From assembly GCA_007136425.1 (NCBI GenBank), contig SLGY01000200.1, positions 1 to 35,861 on the forward strand: a stretch of DNA of 35,861 nt, written 5' to 3'. The stretch is from Kiritimatiellia bacterium (GTDB lineage Bacteria; Verrucomicrobiota; Kiritimatiellia; SLAD01). Below the pieces are notes generated by a model that searched no databases, had not been told where the DNA came from, and saw only the letters and a program-made list of their open reading frames with translations. Positions 1 through 8,095 of the stretch are shown one piece after another. The position numbers and the translations under genes are program-made. Position 1 is the first letter of the stretch; every line of letters begins with the position of its first letter.

Positions 1-306
1 AACCCCCCTCCCGCAATCAAAGCCAGTTTCGATTCGGACTATCCTGCGATGGGATGGCTGAACGACGACTTGGCGGCAATTCAGGAAAGTGGATTCGACC
101 TCGTGGATCACTTTACTTTGCTTGATGAAGCCTGGTGGGTTGATTCCTATACTCCCATGGAGGCCCGCATTGCCGAATTGCGCGGCAAATATGCCGAGGA
201 TCCCGAAGCCTTGGCCGTGCTGGATCAACTCGCGGAAGAGCCCGAGATGCACCGCCGCTATTCAGACTGTTACGCCTATGAGTTCTTTGTGGCGCGTCGC
301 GGATAG
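1..306 (+). CDS. C-terminal part of a SAM-dependent methyltransferase (5' end outside window)
   Basis: The reading frame is open from base 1 and stops at the TAG at 304-306, so the ATG at 49 given in the ORF track is internal and the real start lies upstream of the window. The visible 101 residues include GFDLVDHFTL, AWWVDSY and a closing YAYEFFVARR. This pattern is typical of the last strands of a class I SAM-dependent methyltransferase, where the C-terminal half carries substrate contacts. The SAM-binding glycine motif would lie upstream and cannot be seen. The substrate cannot be told. The gene is convergent with the beta-helix gene that follows, with about 95 bases between the two stops and no clear terminator hairpin. 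Confidence 0.6.
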   Translation, partial: NPPPAIKASFDSDYPAMGWLNDDLAAIQESGFDLVDHFTLLDEAWWVDSYTPMEARIAELRGKYAEDPEALAVLDQLAEEPEMHRRYSDCYAYEFFVARRG

Positions 307-401
307 TGTGCAGGGATCAACACAAAGCGCTCGAACATACCTTACGAGGATTCGAACAATCCAATAGGTATCAGGCGTCTTGAAAGTTGCAGATCTGTCG
401 C

Positions 402-3209
402 TCAGTGATTTCGCATACTGCGAACTCGGACAAAGACAACTCGATCGTGCTCCGTCGTAATGGGGAAAAGCATCTGCGTCCCCGACCCGGCAACATTCGT
501 GAATTCAGGAATCGGAAACCATTCATCAAGATCAGAAGACACCTCGATGGTATATAAGTATCCAATCTTTCCATCCCATCTGAGTACCAACCCCTTACTT
601 TCAGAGCCAAAGGTTGATTGACCATCATCCGTGGCCATCATCATGTAGCCACCTCGATCATATCCATGCAGTGTAACTTCCTGCAAAGACAGCACGACCG
701 ACTCGTCCTCCGGCAATTCATACGCGCCCATGTCCACCGAGGCGCCCACGATCCGCGGCTGGTTGTCCAAGTCCACCGGCGTCGTCACATACGCGTTCAA
801 ACCCGCATCCACACCCGGCGAATCCGGTGACAACCGATAGTCTTCGTCCGCAAAGACCGGCGCCGACGATATGTTGCCCTCACCCGAAGGCAACGGCGTC
901 GTCAACGTATGCCGATACGTGCCCCCCGACCAGTTCCCGTTCGCATTCCCCCAAATGATCGAGTTGCGCACCGAACCGCCCGTGATGATGTAATGCAACC
1001 CGCCGTGTGAAGGCGCGCTGTTGTCCACAATCGTGCAGTTCTCTATATGCGCTCCGCTCCCCCACGTCCCCCAATCGACATACACCCCGCCCGCCGTCAA
1101 AGACGCCTTGTTACCTGCGATCAAGCTCGAACGCACGCGGCCCATATGATAAATATGCACCCCGCCGCCATGGCCCGACGTCGTGTTTTCCACAATGCGA
1201 CACTGCTCAACAACCGCTAAAGCCGCATCACTGAAACGAACACCGCCGCCGCTGTGATGCGCATGATTCGAGCGGATCGTGCTGAAACTCACCAATCCAT
1301 CGCCTACAATGTAAACGCCACCGCCCTCCTGGGCCTCATTGAACTCAATCACACAGTTGCTCACCGAACCGCCGTACGACAAATACACGCCGCCGCCATT
1401 CTGCTCATAGGGAAAGACCCCGGTGCCATAAAGTGTGGAGGCCCCTCGTATCGTAAAGCCCGACAAGCTCGAGCCCGCCGTCATGAACACCCCGCGTACC
1501 GGCGAGTCACCCGACGCGCCCTCAATAATCGTGACCTCCGGACCGTCCACGCTCCGCACCGACACGCCGTCGGTCAGTAATACCCGATTAAGCAGACCAT
1601 GGCCCGGCGTAGGCGCTCCGCCCTCGTCATATACCCCCGCCGCCACCAACACCACACTGCCCGACGACGCTACCGACACCGCGTCCTGGATGGTTAACGC
1701 CGCCGTCGCCCAATTCGTATACGGCGGTATATTCCCGCCCTCCGGAGAAACATAATACGTGCCGACTTCAACCACGGGATCAACGACCGTAACGTCCAAG
1801 CCCGGTGACCACGCAGACATACTCCACGGCTGAAGCGAACTACGCGCCTGCGCACGAACCTGATATTCGCCGGGCTCTGACCATGCCTTCTCCGATACCC
1901 CTGAAACCGTCCACGAAGAATACGAGCCATCCCCCCAATCAAAACGATATTCCACCACCGACTCATCACTGCTCTCTGAACCGCCGGTCTCATACGTCGA
2001 CATCACACCGGTAAGCACGGTAGAAATCCCGGCAGGGACTAAAGGAACCGACACCACCGCCCCGGGGATTTCCGGCAGCTCATACGCGCCCATATCCACC
2101 GAGGCGCCCACGATCCGCGGCTGGTTGTCCAAGTCCACCGGCGTCGTCACATACGCGTTCGAACCCGCATCCACACCCGGCGAATCCGGTGACAACCGAT
2201 AATCCGAATCCGCAAAGACCGGCGCAGACGAAATATTGCCCTCGCCCGAAGGCAACGGCGTTGTCAACGTATGCTGATACGTGCCCCCCGACCAGTTCCC
2301 GTTCGCGTTCCCCCAAATGATCGAGTTGCGTACCGAACCGCCCGTGATGATGTAATGCAACCCGCCGTGTGAAGGCGCGCTGTTGTTCACAATCGTGCAG
2401 TTCTCTATGTGCGCTCCGCTCTCCCACGTCCCCCAGTCCACATACACACCGCCCGCCGCCTCACCCGCTTGATTGCCCGCGATCAAGCTCGAACGCACAC
2501 GGCCCATATGATATATATGCACCCCGCCGCCAAACTCAGAGGACGTATTATCCAGAATCCTGCACTGCTCAACCACCGCCGAAGCCGCATCGCTGAAACG
2601 CACTCCGCCGCCGCCGTGTATGGCCTGATTCGAACGAATCGTGCAGAAGCTCACCAATCCATCGCCTACAATGTAAACCCCGCCGCCCTCCTGGGCCTCA
2701 TTGAATTCTATCACACAGTTGCTTACCGAACCGCCGTGCGACAAATACACCCCGCCGCCATTCTGTTCGTAAGGGAAAACGCCACAAAGCAATGTGCGCC
2801 CACCGCGCACCGTGAATCCGACAAGTTCGGACCCCGCCGTCATAAAAACGCCCCGAGTTGCCGGACGTAGCGGCGATGAGCCGGATCCCTCAATAATCGT
2901 CAACTCGGGACCGTCCACACTGCGCAAAGAAATCCCGTTGGTCAGCACCACCCGATTCAGGAGACCGTAACCGGGCGTAGCCTTTACCCCCTCATCATAC
3001 ACCCCCGCCGCCACCAGAACTACACTGCCCGACGACGCCACCGATACCGCATCCTGAATCCGCAATGCCGCCGTCGCCCAGTTCGTATACGGCGGAATAT
3101 TGCCGCCGTCCGGGGATACATAGTGCGTATCAGTCGCCTGCACCCGTGGAATTCCAAGCAGTGTGATTGCGCACGAAACAAGAAGCATAACGCGGGCTTG
3201 AGTCGTCAT
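402..3209 (-). CDS. Secreted right-handed beta-helix protein with internal duplication
   Basis: The start is placed at the ATG at 3209, ten codons inside the ORF-track start. It follows a good ribosome site (AAGGAGAC) and gives a clean signal peptide, MTTQARVMLLVSCAITLLGI..VQA. The 935-residue product has two near-identical halves. Each begins YVSPDGG or YVSPEGG-NIPPYTNW, runs through glycine-rich rungs (GGGVYLS, GGGVHIYH) of a parallel beta-helix of the DUF1565/pectate-lyase-like type, and ends PGVDAG...DLDNQPRIVG..VDMGAYELPE. A PKD-like segment (FDWGDGSYSSW) separates the halves. About 80 C-terminal residues (YTIEVSSDLDEWFPI) form a module common at the ends of PVC exported proteins. It is probably an extracellular or surface protein. 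Substrate binding or polysaccharide lyase activity is possible, but no catalytic residues are recognised. Confidence 0.8.
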   Translation of the reverse strand: MTTQARVMLLVSCAITLLGIPRVQATDTHYVSPDGGNIPPYTNWATAALRIQDAVSVASSGSVVLVAAGVYDEGVKATPGYGLLNRVVLTNGISLRSVDGPELTIIEGSGSSPLRPATRGVFMTAGSELVGFTVRGGRTLLCGVFPYEQNGGGVYLSHGGSVSNCVIEFNEAQEGGGVYIVGDGLVSFCTIRSNQAIHGGGGVRFSDAASAVVEQCRILDNTSSEFGGGVHIYHMGRVRSSLIAGNQAGEAAGGVYVDWGTWESGAHIENCTIVNNSAPSHGGLHYIITGGSVRNSIIWGNANGNWSGGTYQHTLTTPLPSGEGNISSAPVFADSDYRLSPDSPGVDAGSNAYVTTPVDLDNQPRIVGASVDMGAYELPEIPGAVVSVPLVPAGISTVLTGVMSTYETGGSESSDESVVEYRFDWGDGSYSSWTVSGVSEKAWSEPGEYQVRAQARSSLQPWSMSAWSPGLDVTVVDPVVEVGTYYVSPEGGNIPPYTNWATAALTIQDAVSVASSGSVVLVAAGVYDEGGAPTPGHGLLNRVLLTDGVSVRSVDGPEVTIIEGASGDSPVRGVFMTAGSSLSGFTIRGASTLYGTGVFPYEQNGGGVYLSYGGSVSNCVIEFNEAQEGGGVYIVGDGLVSFSTIRSNHAHHSGGGVRFSDAALAVVEQCRIVENTTSGHGGGVHIYHMGRVRSSLIAGNKASLTAGGVYVDWGTWGSGAHIENCTIVDNSAPSHGGLHYIITGGSVRNSIIWGNANGNWSGGTYRHTLTTPLPSGEGNISSAPVFADEDYRLSPDSPGVDAGLNAYVTTPVDLDNQPRIVGASVDMGAYELPEDESVVLSLQEVTLHGYDRGGYMMMATDDGQSTFGSESKGLVLRWDGKIGYLYTIEVSSDLDEWFPIPEFTNVAGSGTQMLFPITTEHDRVVFVRVRSMRNH
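721..1757 (-). repeat. Direct tandem repeat, second unit, inside beta-helix gene
   Basis: This is the C-terminal unit of a roughly 1.36 kb direct duplication within one gene. It can be aligned by eye with 2083-3122 for almost its whole length, with mostly isolated substitutions and a few short indels. The stretch from tacgcgccca to caaccgata differs at only a few bases. The near identity at DNA level, including silent positions, implies recent duplication or ongoing gene conversion. Confidence 0.85.
2083..3122 (-). repeat. Direct tandem repeat, first unit, inside beta-helix gene
   Basis: This is the N-terminal unit of the duplication, partner of 721-1757. The PKD-like linker (about 1758-2082) sits between the two units and is not itself duplicated. 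An assembly error could hide further units of the same length. Confidence 0.85.
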
Positions 3210-3527
3210 GGTGCGTCTCCTTGATATATGATCCCACAAACATGCAGGAAAGCATGGCCTGTACTATTCGAGAAATATATGGAGTTCACCAACGCCCTGT
3301 GTTCACCCCAAAACGCGCCCTCGCCATACCCCCCTGATATACCTCTCACAATGCTATTGATATTCACATATTTTTTAAAGAAAGCAAGACAATAATCACT
3401 TCCACCGGCTTTATTTCGCATGCGCACTTACAGCCCGTTTGTTTCGACAACCTACTCCATGCCAAGATATTGCATCAATAGCATGTCGCGAACCGGGACT
3501 TCGCGATAGGGGCGGCACGTGGGCGAA

Positions 3528-3693
3528 TCAGGAGCACCACACACTCCTCGTCACGACGTTCTTTGACTCGATCCAGAAGATCACGTCATGCCCGTCTTCT
3601 TCCTGTGCTTCGGTGATGGTGACATATCGGACGCCCCGATCCACTGCAGCGCGGTAAAAGGTCGCCCGAAAGGTGGACGTAAGACAGGATTGC
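3528..3693 (-). pseudogene. Possible C-terminal gene remnant
   Basis: Read on the minus strand, an open frame of about 55 codons ends at the TGA at 3530-3528. It contains protein-like sequence (FYRAAVDRGVRYVTITEAQ, DVIFWIESKN) with G/C-rich third positions like the neighbouring genes. There is no plausible ATG, and the frame is closed upstream by a TGA inside the palindrome array. The best reading is the tail of a former gene whose front was lost next to the repeat array. The family is not recognised. A chance open frame remains possible. Confidence 0.3.
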
Positions 3694-3802
3694 TTCCAAC
3701 GATTGGAAGCTCAATGACCGCATTTTTCCAATCGTTGGAAGAATTTGCGCGTGTTTTTCCAATCGTTGGAACATTGCGGCCGGTTTTTTCCAATCGTTGG
3801 AA
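3694..3802. repeat. Array of four 15-bp palindromes at 31-32 bp spacing
   Basis: Four copies of TTCCAATCGTTGGAA (the first with AC in place of TC at the centre) lie at 3694-3708, 3726-3740, 3757-3771 and 3788-3802. Start-to-start spacing is 32, 31 and 31 bases, close to three helical turns. Copies 2-4 are preceded by a T-run. The intervening 16-17 bases are unrelated to one another. The even phasing would place all palindromes on one face of the DNA. The protein-binding role is inferred; no regulator is identified. Confidence 0.85.
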
Positions 3803-3803
3803 A

Positions 3804-3925
3804 GCACCCTGAAGGGGTGCAACAAATTCCTTGTGGCTCCCTTTCAGGGAGCACGGGTTTTGCCTCGCGCATTTCTCTTCCCCGGGTTTCACCCGGGGCT
3901 CATGAATGGCTCCCCTTCGGGGAGC
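3804..3925. repeat. Four-hairpin interspersed element, copy 1
   Basis: Four consecutive stem-loops: GCACCC/GGGTGC (3804-3820), GCTCCCT/AGGGAGC (3836-3852), CCCCGGGT/ACCCGGGG (3880-3898) and GCTCCCC/GGGGAGC (3909-3925). A second copy of nearly the same length and order is at 34866-34986. It resembles REP/BIME-type mobile hairpin repeats of bacterial intergenic DNA. Confidence 0.85.
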
Positions 3926-4045
3926 ATGTTCCGCGAGATATCGGAAGGCGGGTAAGCGGGTCGGGTAAGAGTATCCGATTAAGGGTAGCGGTTAAGTGTA
4001 GGAAAGGAGTCGAGGAGGAAACAGACTCCGTACAATACCTGGGAG

Positions 4046-4065
4046 GGACACGCTCCTGCGTGTCC
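4046..4065. repeat. Perfect 8-bp stem hairpin
   Basis: GGACACGC and GCGTGTCC are separated by TCCT. It lies in the gap downstream of the VWA gene. The sequence GGGAGGGACACGC around it looks like another small dispersed hairpin repeat. There is no T-run, so it is not a convincing terminator. Confidence 0.5.
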
Positions 4066-4214
4066 ATTTTCACCACCCGCTGCGCTGGAGGACACGAAGC
4101 CGGCGGAGGAAATATAATTCCATCTCATCTTCCCTCCGTGATCTCCTTATTACAATCCGTCATCCCATTTCATATCCGTGCAATCCGTGTAATCCGTGGT
4201 TTCTTCTTCTTTGG

Positions 4215-5972
4215 TTAATGCATGGGCGCGTGTTCGGCGCCGTAGAGCACGGGCAGGTTATAGGTCGCGCCTATTCGCCGGATCTCGCGCAGCACGGCGG
4301 GGTCGCGCGTGCGTATATGTTCACCGACCAGATGATACATCCGTTGCCACGCCCATTCGGTGCGTATACCGGCGTCGCCCGCAGCGGCCTCATCGAAATC
4401 CAGACGGAAGAGCATGTCTTTCACTTCGGGGCCCGACCGGCCCACGATATGCAGCACAGGGCCACGTGTCTCGGCGGGTTTACGTCCATACACGATCAAC
4501 GGGCGATCCAGATAAAGGTGGGTCAGCATTTCGGGGTACATATCCACTTCCGGCGCGCCGGCCACGCGCAAACGTAAATTGGCCAGTACGGGACGACTGA
4601 CTTCTTGCGCCATCCGCGACATGGCAACGGGCAGCGCGGCGGCGTCGTCCGGCATGATGGCGTCCCCGCGATTCTTGTAGCTCAAGAAGTCGAGCAGGTA
4701 CTTGTTTATCCGGCGGCCCGCCCCCACGTTGAAGACGGATACGCGCCCGGCGTTGGCTTCGGAAAAACGCGATATGATCTCCGTGCTGTCCACTACGCCG
4801 ACGGTCGGCACCCCGTCACTGATCATAACGGCGATGACCGGGCGATCGGCGGCGGCATCCATATCCAATAAGGGTTGGAGCGAAGCGAATATATCCGTAC
4901 CGCCCCGGGCTCGCATGTTTTCGATGAAGAACGTCGCGCTGGACCGGGTAAAAGGAGTAATGAGTTTCGGTTCGCCGAACGCGCGATCGATGCTGTCGTT
5001 GAAGGCGATGATATCAAAGCGATCGCCTTCCCGCAGTGTTTCCAGCCAACGGTACATGCCCTGCTTGCTGCGGTCGACGGCTTCTTGCGTCATACTTGCG
5101 GAGGCGTCCTGAATCAGCAGCACATCCCGGGGCAACACCGGCAACGCCTCCGCGCCGCGACGCCGAATCTCGATCCGGAAGTAGACGTGTTCCGGATCGG
5201 CGGGATCAAGATAGGTCGCCAGGTCCAACGCCAGCAACTGTTCGATGGCCTCGACTTCCGTGACTACTTCCGGCTCTTCCTCGAAGGCGTCGGGCACACG
5301 TAAATCCCGTCGTTCGGGTTCGGGCTCTGGCTCATGATCCTCGTCCGGCTCGTCGTCGAATGAAACAACCCGTCCGCGACCATCGCCTGCGCGCCGCCAA
5401 CCTTCGCCGCGCGCGGCAAGCGCGTCGGCGGGCGACTCGGCGGGAAGCACGATATCCGCCGCTTGGGCGTGGCGATCCACGTCCGGCACGATGCGTCGCG
5501 GCAGAGCGGCGATTTCGTCGGGCACGATCCGTTCGCGAATGTGCATGAGTTCCTGGCGCGGTTCCCAGGCGGCGCGGTCGCGTTCCGGTTCCGGTTGCGC
5601 GAGGGCGCGGTCCTCGCCCGCCAACGCCACGTCGGGATCGACGGGATCCGGGGGGACCAGCGTATCCAGCAGCTCGCGTAACGCGCCCGCATCCGCGGTT
5701 TCAGAACCGATCAAACCCGGATCTCGCGCGTGAAAACGTTCCGGTCGCTCAAGGGGAGCGGGTTGCTCGGGCCGCACATCGCCGAGGACAAGCGGACGCA
5801 CGCGTTGTTCCATCTCCACGCGCGGCGGACTGCCGACGGGTAACGGCGGGAAGCGCGCGATCAACACGCCATGAAAGACAACGGACAACACCACTGCGCT
5901 GACCGCGGCGACGGCATGTCGCGCTCGCGGCTTATCCCACTCCAAGCCGGAGCTGTGCAGCGGTGTGTCCAT
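4215..5972 (-). CDS. Membrane-anchored von Willebrand factor A (VWA) domain protein
   Basis: A 585-residue protein. One transmembrane segment at about residues 20-39 (VAAVSAVVLSVVFHGVLIA) follows a short cytoplasmic N-terminus. A long proline- and acid-rich linker (about 45-240) contains EPEPEPE. A VWA domain follows at about 280-460. The metal-binding MIDAS residues are intact: DASAS at 289-293, threonine in GGTD near 359 and aspartate in MISDG near 386. Such domains bind protein partners through a divalent metal ion. The C-terminal 120 residues resemble the tail of Ca-activated-channel-like VWA proteins. The start lies 4 bases after the rho stop, so translation is probably coupled to rho. 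The partner and function are unknown. The N-terminus superficially resembles TonB, but no TonB C-terminal domain is present. Confidence 0.8.
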   Translation of the reverse strand: MDTPLHSSGLEWDKPRARHAVAAVSAVVLSVVFHGVLIARFPPLPVGSPPRVEMEQRVRPLVLGDVRPEQPAPLERPERFHARDPGLIGSETADAGALRELLDTLVPPDPVDPDVALAGEDRALAQPEPERDRAAWEPRQELMHIRERIVPDEIAALPRRIVPDVDRHAQAADIVLPAESPADALAARGEGWRRAGDGRGRVVSFDDEPDEDHEPEPEPERRDLRVPDAFEEEPEVVTEVEAIEQLLALDLATYLDPADPEHVYFRIEIRRRGAEALPVLPRDVLLIQDASASMTQEAVDRSKQGMYRWLETLREGDRFDIIAFNDSIDRAFGEPKLITPFTRSSATFFIENMRARGGTDIFASLQPLLDMDAAADRPVIAVMISDGVPTVGVVDSTEIISRFSEANAGRVSVFNVGAGRRINKYLLDFLSYKNRGDAIMPDDAAALPVAMSRMAQEVSRPVLANLRLRVAGAPEVDMYPEMLTHLYLDRPLIVYGRKPAETRGPVLHIVGRSGPEVKDMLFRLDFDEAAAGDAGIRTEWAWQRMYHLVGEHIRTRDPAVLREIRRIGATYNLPVLYGAEHAPMH

Positions 5973-5976
5973 GCGA

Positions 5977-7398
5977 TCAGCTGCCCTGCAAATTCATCAG
6001 GAATTCGGCGTTGCTCTTTGTCTTCTTGAGTCGGTTGATCAACAGTTCCATGGCCTCGACGGCCGGCACATCTTTCAACGCTTTGCGCAGGATCCAAATG
6101 CGGTTCAATTCGTCGGGATGCAGCAGGTTCTCTTCCTTGCGCGTACCCGATTTCTCTATATTGATGGCCGGGAAAATGCGCTTGTCAACGAGGTTTCGGT
6201 CCAAGCCCAGTTCCATGTTGCCGGTGCCCTTGAATTCCTCGAAGATGACCTCGTCCATGCGACTGCCCGTATCGACCAGCGCCGTCGCGATGATGGTCAG
6301 GCTCCCGCCGCCTTCGATATTGCGCGCGGCCCCGAAGAAGCGTTTGGGTTTATGCAGCGCGTTCGCATCCACACCACCCGACAGGATCTTCCCGCTATGG
6401 GGTTGGAGGGTGTTGTACGCCCTTGCAAGGCGCGTGATGCTGTCGAGCAGGATCACCACGTGTTTGCCGTTCTCGACCATGCGCTTGGACATTTCAATGA
6501 CGATCTCCGCCACCTGCACGTGGCGTTCCGGGGGCTCGTCGAACGTCGAGCTCAGGACTTCGGCCTGGGTGTTGCGCTCCATATCCGTTACCTCTTCCGG
6601 GCGTTCGTCGATGAGCAGCACCACCAGTTTGGCCTCCGGATTGTTGGCCGAAATGCTGTTGGCGATCTGCTGCATGAGCACCGTTTTACCCGTACGCGGC
6701 GGTGCAACAATCAAGCCGCGCTGACCGATGCCGATGGGCGTAAGCAGATCCATGACCCGCATGGAAATATTTTCCGCCTCGGTCTCCAACACGAACCGCT
6801 TATCCGGGAACAAGGGCGTGAGATGTTCGAACGGGATCAGGTTCTTGGCCGAATCGGGAGCCTTTTCATTGATCTTCTCCACCTTGAGCAGGGCGAAGAA
6901 GCGTTCCTTTTCCTTGGGCGGACGGATCTCACCTTCGATGAAATCGCCGGTGCGCAATCCGAAGCGCCGGATCTGCGAAGGCGATACATAAATGTCCTCG
7001 GGACACGGCAGGTAATTGTAGTACGGCGACCGCAGGAAACCGAATCCGTCCGGAAGGATCTCGAGGATGCCGTGTCCGAACATACGGCCGTTCTTGCGGG
7101 CGTTGGCCTTGAGGATATCGAAGATCAGCTCGTGTTTCATCAAGGCGCCGAGCTCGGATAAGCCGAGACTCTCACCGAACTTGACCAGATCGGGTACGGT
7201 CTGCACTTGCAATTCGTGCAGTTTCAATATGGGGCCGTCGGGTTTCTTTTCGCCGCCTTCCGTCTTATCGACCTGATCGTTGGCTTCCTCGACGGCCACG
7301 GGCCCGTTGCCCTGTCCGCGCGAGCGTTGTTTATGGTGGTGTCCCCGACCGGACCGGCCGGAACGTCCTCTGCGATGTTGTCTTTGTTCATCCGCCAT
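5977..7398 (-). CDS. rho: Transcription termination factor Rho
   Basis: A 473-residue hexameric RNA helicase that ends transcription at C-rich untranslated RNA. Residues 1-55 form a basic, then acidic, low-complexity extension. The Rho N-terminal helical region spans about 58-105. The cold-shock-like RNA-binding domain spans about 106-180 ([35 protein letters not shown]). The ATPase core has Walker A APPRTGKT (232-239), Walker [12 protein letters not shown] (about 259-269) and the conserved [17 protein letters not shown]. The ribosome site AAGGAGATAA is built from the last codons and stop of coaE, so the two genes are tightly coupled. Length and motifs are normal for Rho. Confidence 0.98.
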   Translation of the reverse strand: MADEQRQHRRGRSGRSGRGHHHKQRSRGQGNGPVAVEEANDQVDKTEGGEKKPDGPILKLHELQVQTVPDLVKFGESLGLSELGALMKHELIFDILKANARKNGRMFGHGILEILPDGFGFLRSPYYNYLPCPEDIYVSPSQIRRFGLRTGDFIEGEIRPPKEKERFFALLKVEKINEKAPDSAKNLIPFEHLTPLFPDKRFVLETEAENISMRVMDLLTPIGIGQRGLIVAPPRTGKTVLMQQIANSISANNPEAKLVVLLIDERPEEVTDMERNTQAEVLSSTFDEPPERHVQVAEIVIEMSKRMVENGKHVVILLDSITRLARAYNTLQPHSGKILSGGVDANALHKPKRFFGAARNIEGGGSLTIIATALVDTGSRMDEVIFEEFKGTGNMELGLDRNLVDKRIFPAINIEKSGTRKEENLLHPDELNRIWILRKALKDVPAVEAMELLINRLKKTKSNAEFLMNLQGS

Positions 7399-7404
7399 GT
7401 CTGT

Positions 7405-8040
7405 TTATCTCCTTCCTAAAACCGTTTCCAATAGCTTTTGTGTTTCTTCTTTCAGTGTTTTCCGTGTGTCATTGTTCTCCAGCACATAATCCGCTCTCCG
7501 CACCTTCTCCGCCAACGGCATCTGGGACGCAATCCGCGCGCGGGCCTGTTCCCGCGTCAAGCCGCGTTGCGCGAGCCGTTCATAGATCTGCTCTTCCGGA
7601 GCGGTCACGCACCACACCGTATCGACATCCTTTTCCGCTCCCACTTCGAACAGCAGCGGTATCAACAGCGCGCCGACCCGATTCCGCTCCCGCGTTCTCG
7701 CCACCCACGCGGTCCAGGCGCGCCGCACATGCGGGTGCACAATCCGATTCAATCGCTCGCGTTCGGTCGCATCACCGAACACGCGTTCCCCCAGTCGGCC
7801 GCGATCGATATGCCCGTCGCCCCCCACGATATCGCGGCCGAACTGCCTTATGACGTCGTCATACGCCGGCCCGCCCGGTTCAATCATCGCGTGCGCCACG
7901 GCGTCCGTGTCGCATACGTCCACTCCGTTGTCGGTCAGTATCCGGCCCACCTCGCTTTTCCCGGAGGCGATGCCGCCGGTTACGCCGATCACCAATCCGC
8001 CCGGCCATTCCCGGAACGATTTATTCAATACGCCTTTCAC
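7405..8040 (-). CDS. coaE: Dephospho-CoA kinase
   Basis: A 211-residue enzyme that phosphorylates the 3'-hydroxyl of dephospho-CoA in the last step of coenzyme A synthesis. The P-loop GGIASGKS is at about residues 22-29, followed by DTDAVAH and a RLNRIVHPHV segment typical of CoaE; LLIPLLFE is the conserved substrate-side strand. The N-terminus is about 15 residues longer than usual, so a start nearer LVIGVTGG is possible, but no better ribosome site was seen. The stop codon lies 6 bases before rho. The STT3-like gene ends 55 bases upstream, so all may share one transcript. Confidence 0.95.
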   Translation of the reverse strand: MKGVLNKSFREWPGGLVIGVTGGIASGKSEVGRILTDNGVDVCDTDAVAHAMIEPGGPAYDDVIRQFGRDIVGGDGHIDRGRLGERVFGDATERERLNRIVHPHVRRAWTAWVARTRERNRVGALLIPLLFEVGAEKDVDTVWCVTAPEEQIYERLAQRGLTREQARARIASQMPLAEKVRRADYVLENNDTRKTLKEETQKLLETVLGRR

Positions 8041-8095
8041 AAAAAAATTATCCGCACTCCCTTCGCGGCTCGCCGTTCACGCATCGCGTCCGCGC

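Larger units (their letters stand above)
3210..4214. other. Repeat-rich intergenic region, no intact gene
   Basis: About 1 kb without a convincing complete gene. From left to right it holds the leader of the beta-helix gene, a probable decayed coding fragment (3528-3693), four phased palindromes (3694-3802), a four-hairpin element (3804-3925), a GGACACGC/GCGTGTCC hairpin (4046-4065), and a tract of atccgtg repeats near 4170-4195. ORF-track entries here (such as 3581-3892 and 3745-4218) are translations of the repeats. Confidence 0.7.

Noticed and set aside
3694-3802. CRISPR array
   Set aside because: Repeats are only 15 bp, fully palindromic, with 16-17 bp intervals and no cas genes. The interval length is too short for CRISPR spacers.
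3745-4218. 157-residue plus-strand ORF
   Set aside because: It translates the palindrome array, the four-hairpin element and the atccgtg tract in succession; no protein-like region or ribosome site.
4215-5972. TonB-like energy-transducing protein
   Set aside because: The N-terminal TM helix and proline-rich linker are similar in layout, but the C-terminal half is a VWA domain with intact MIDAS residues, not a TonB C-terminal domain.
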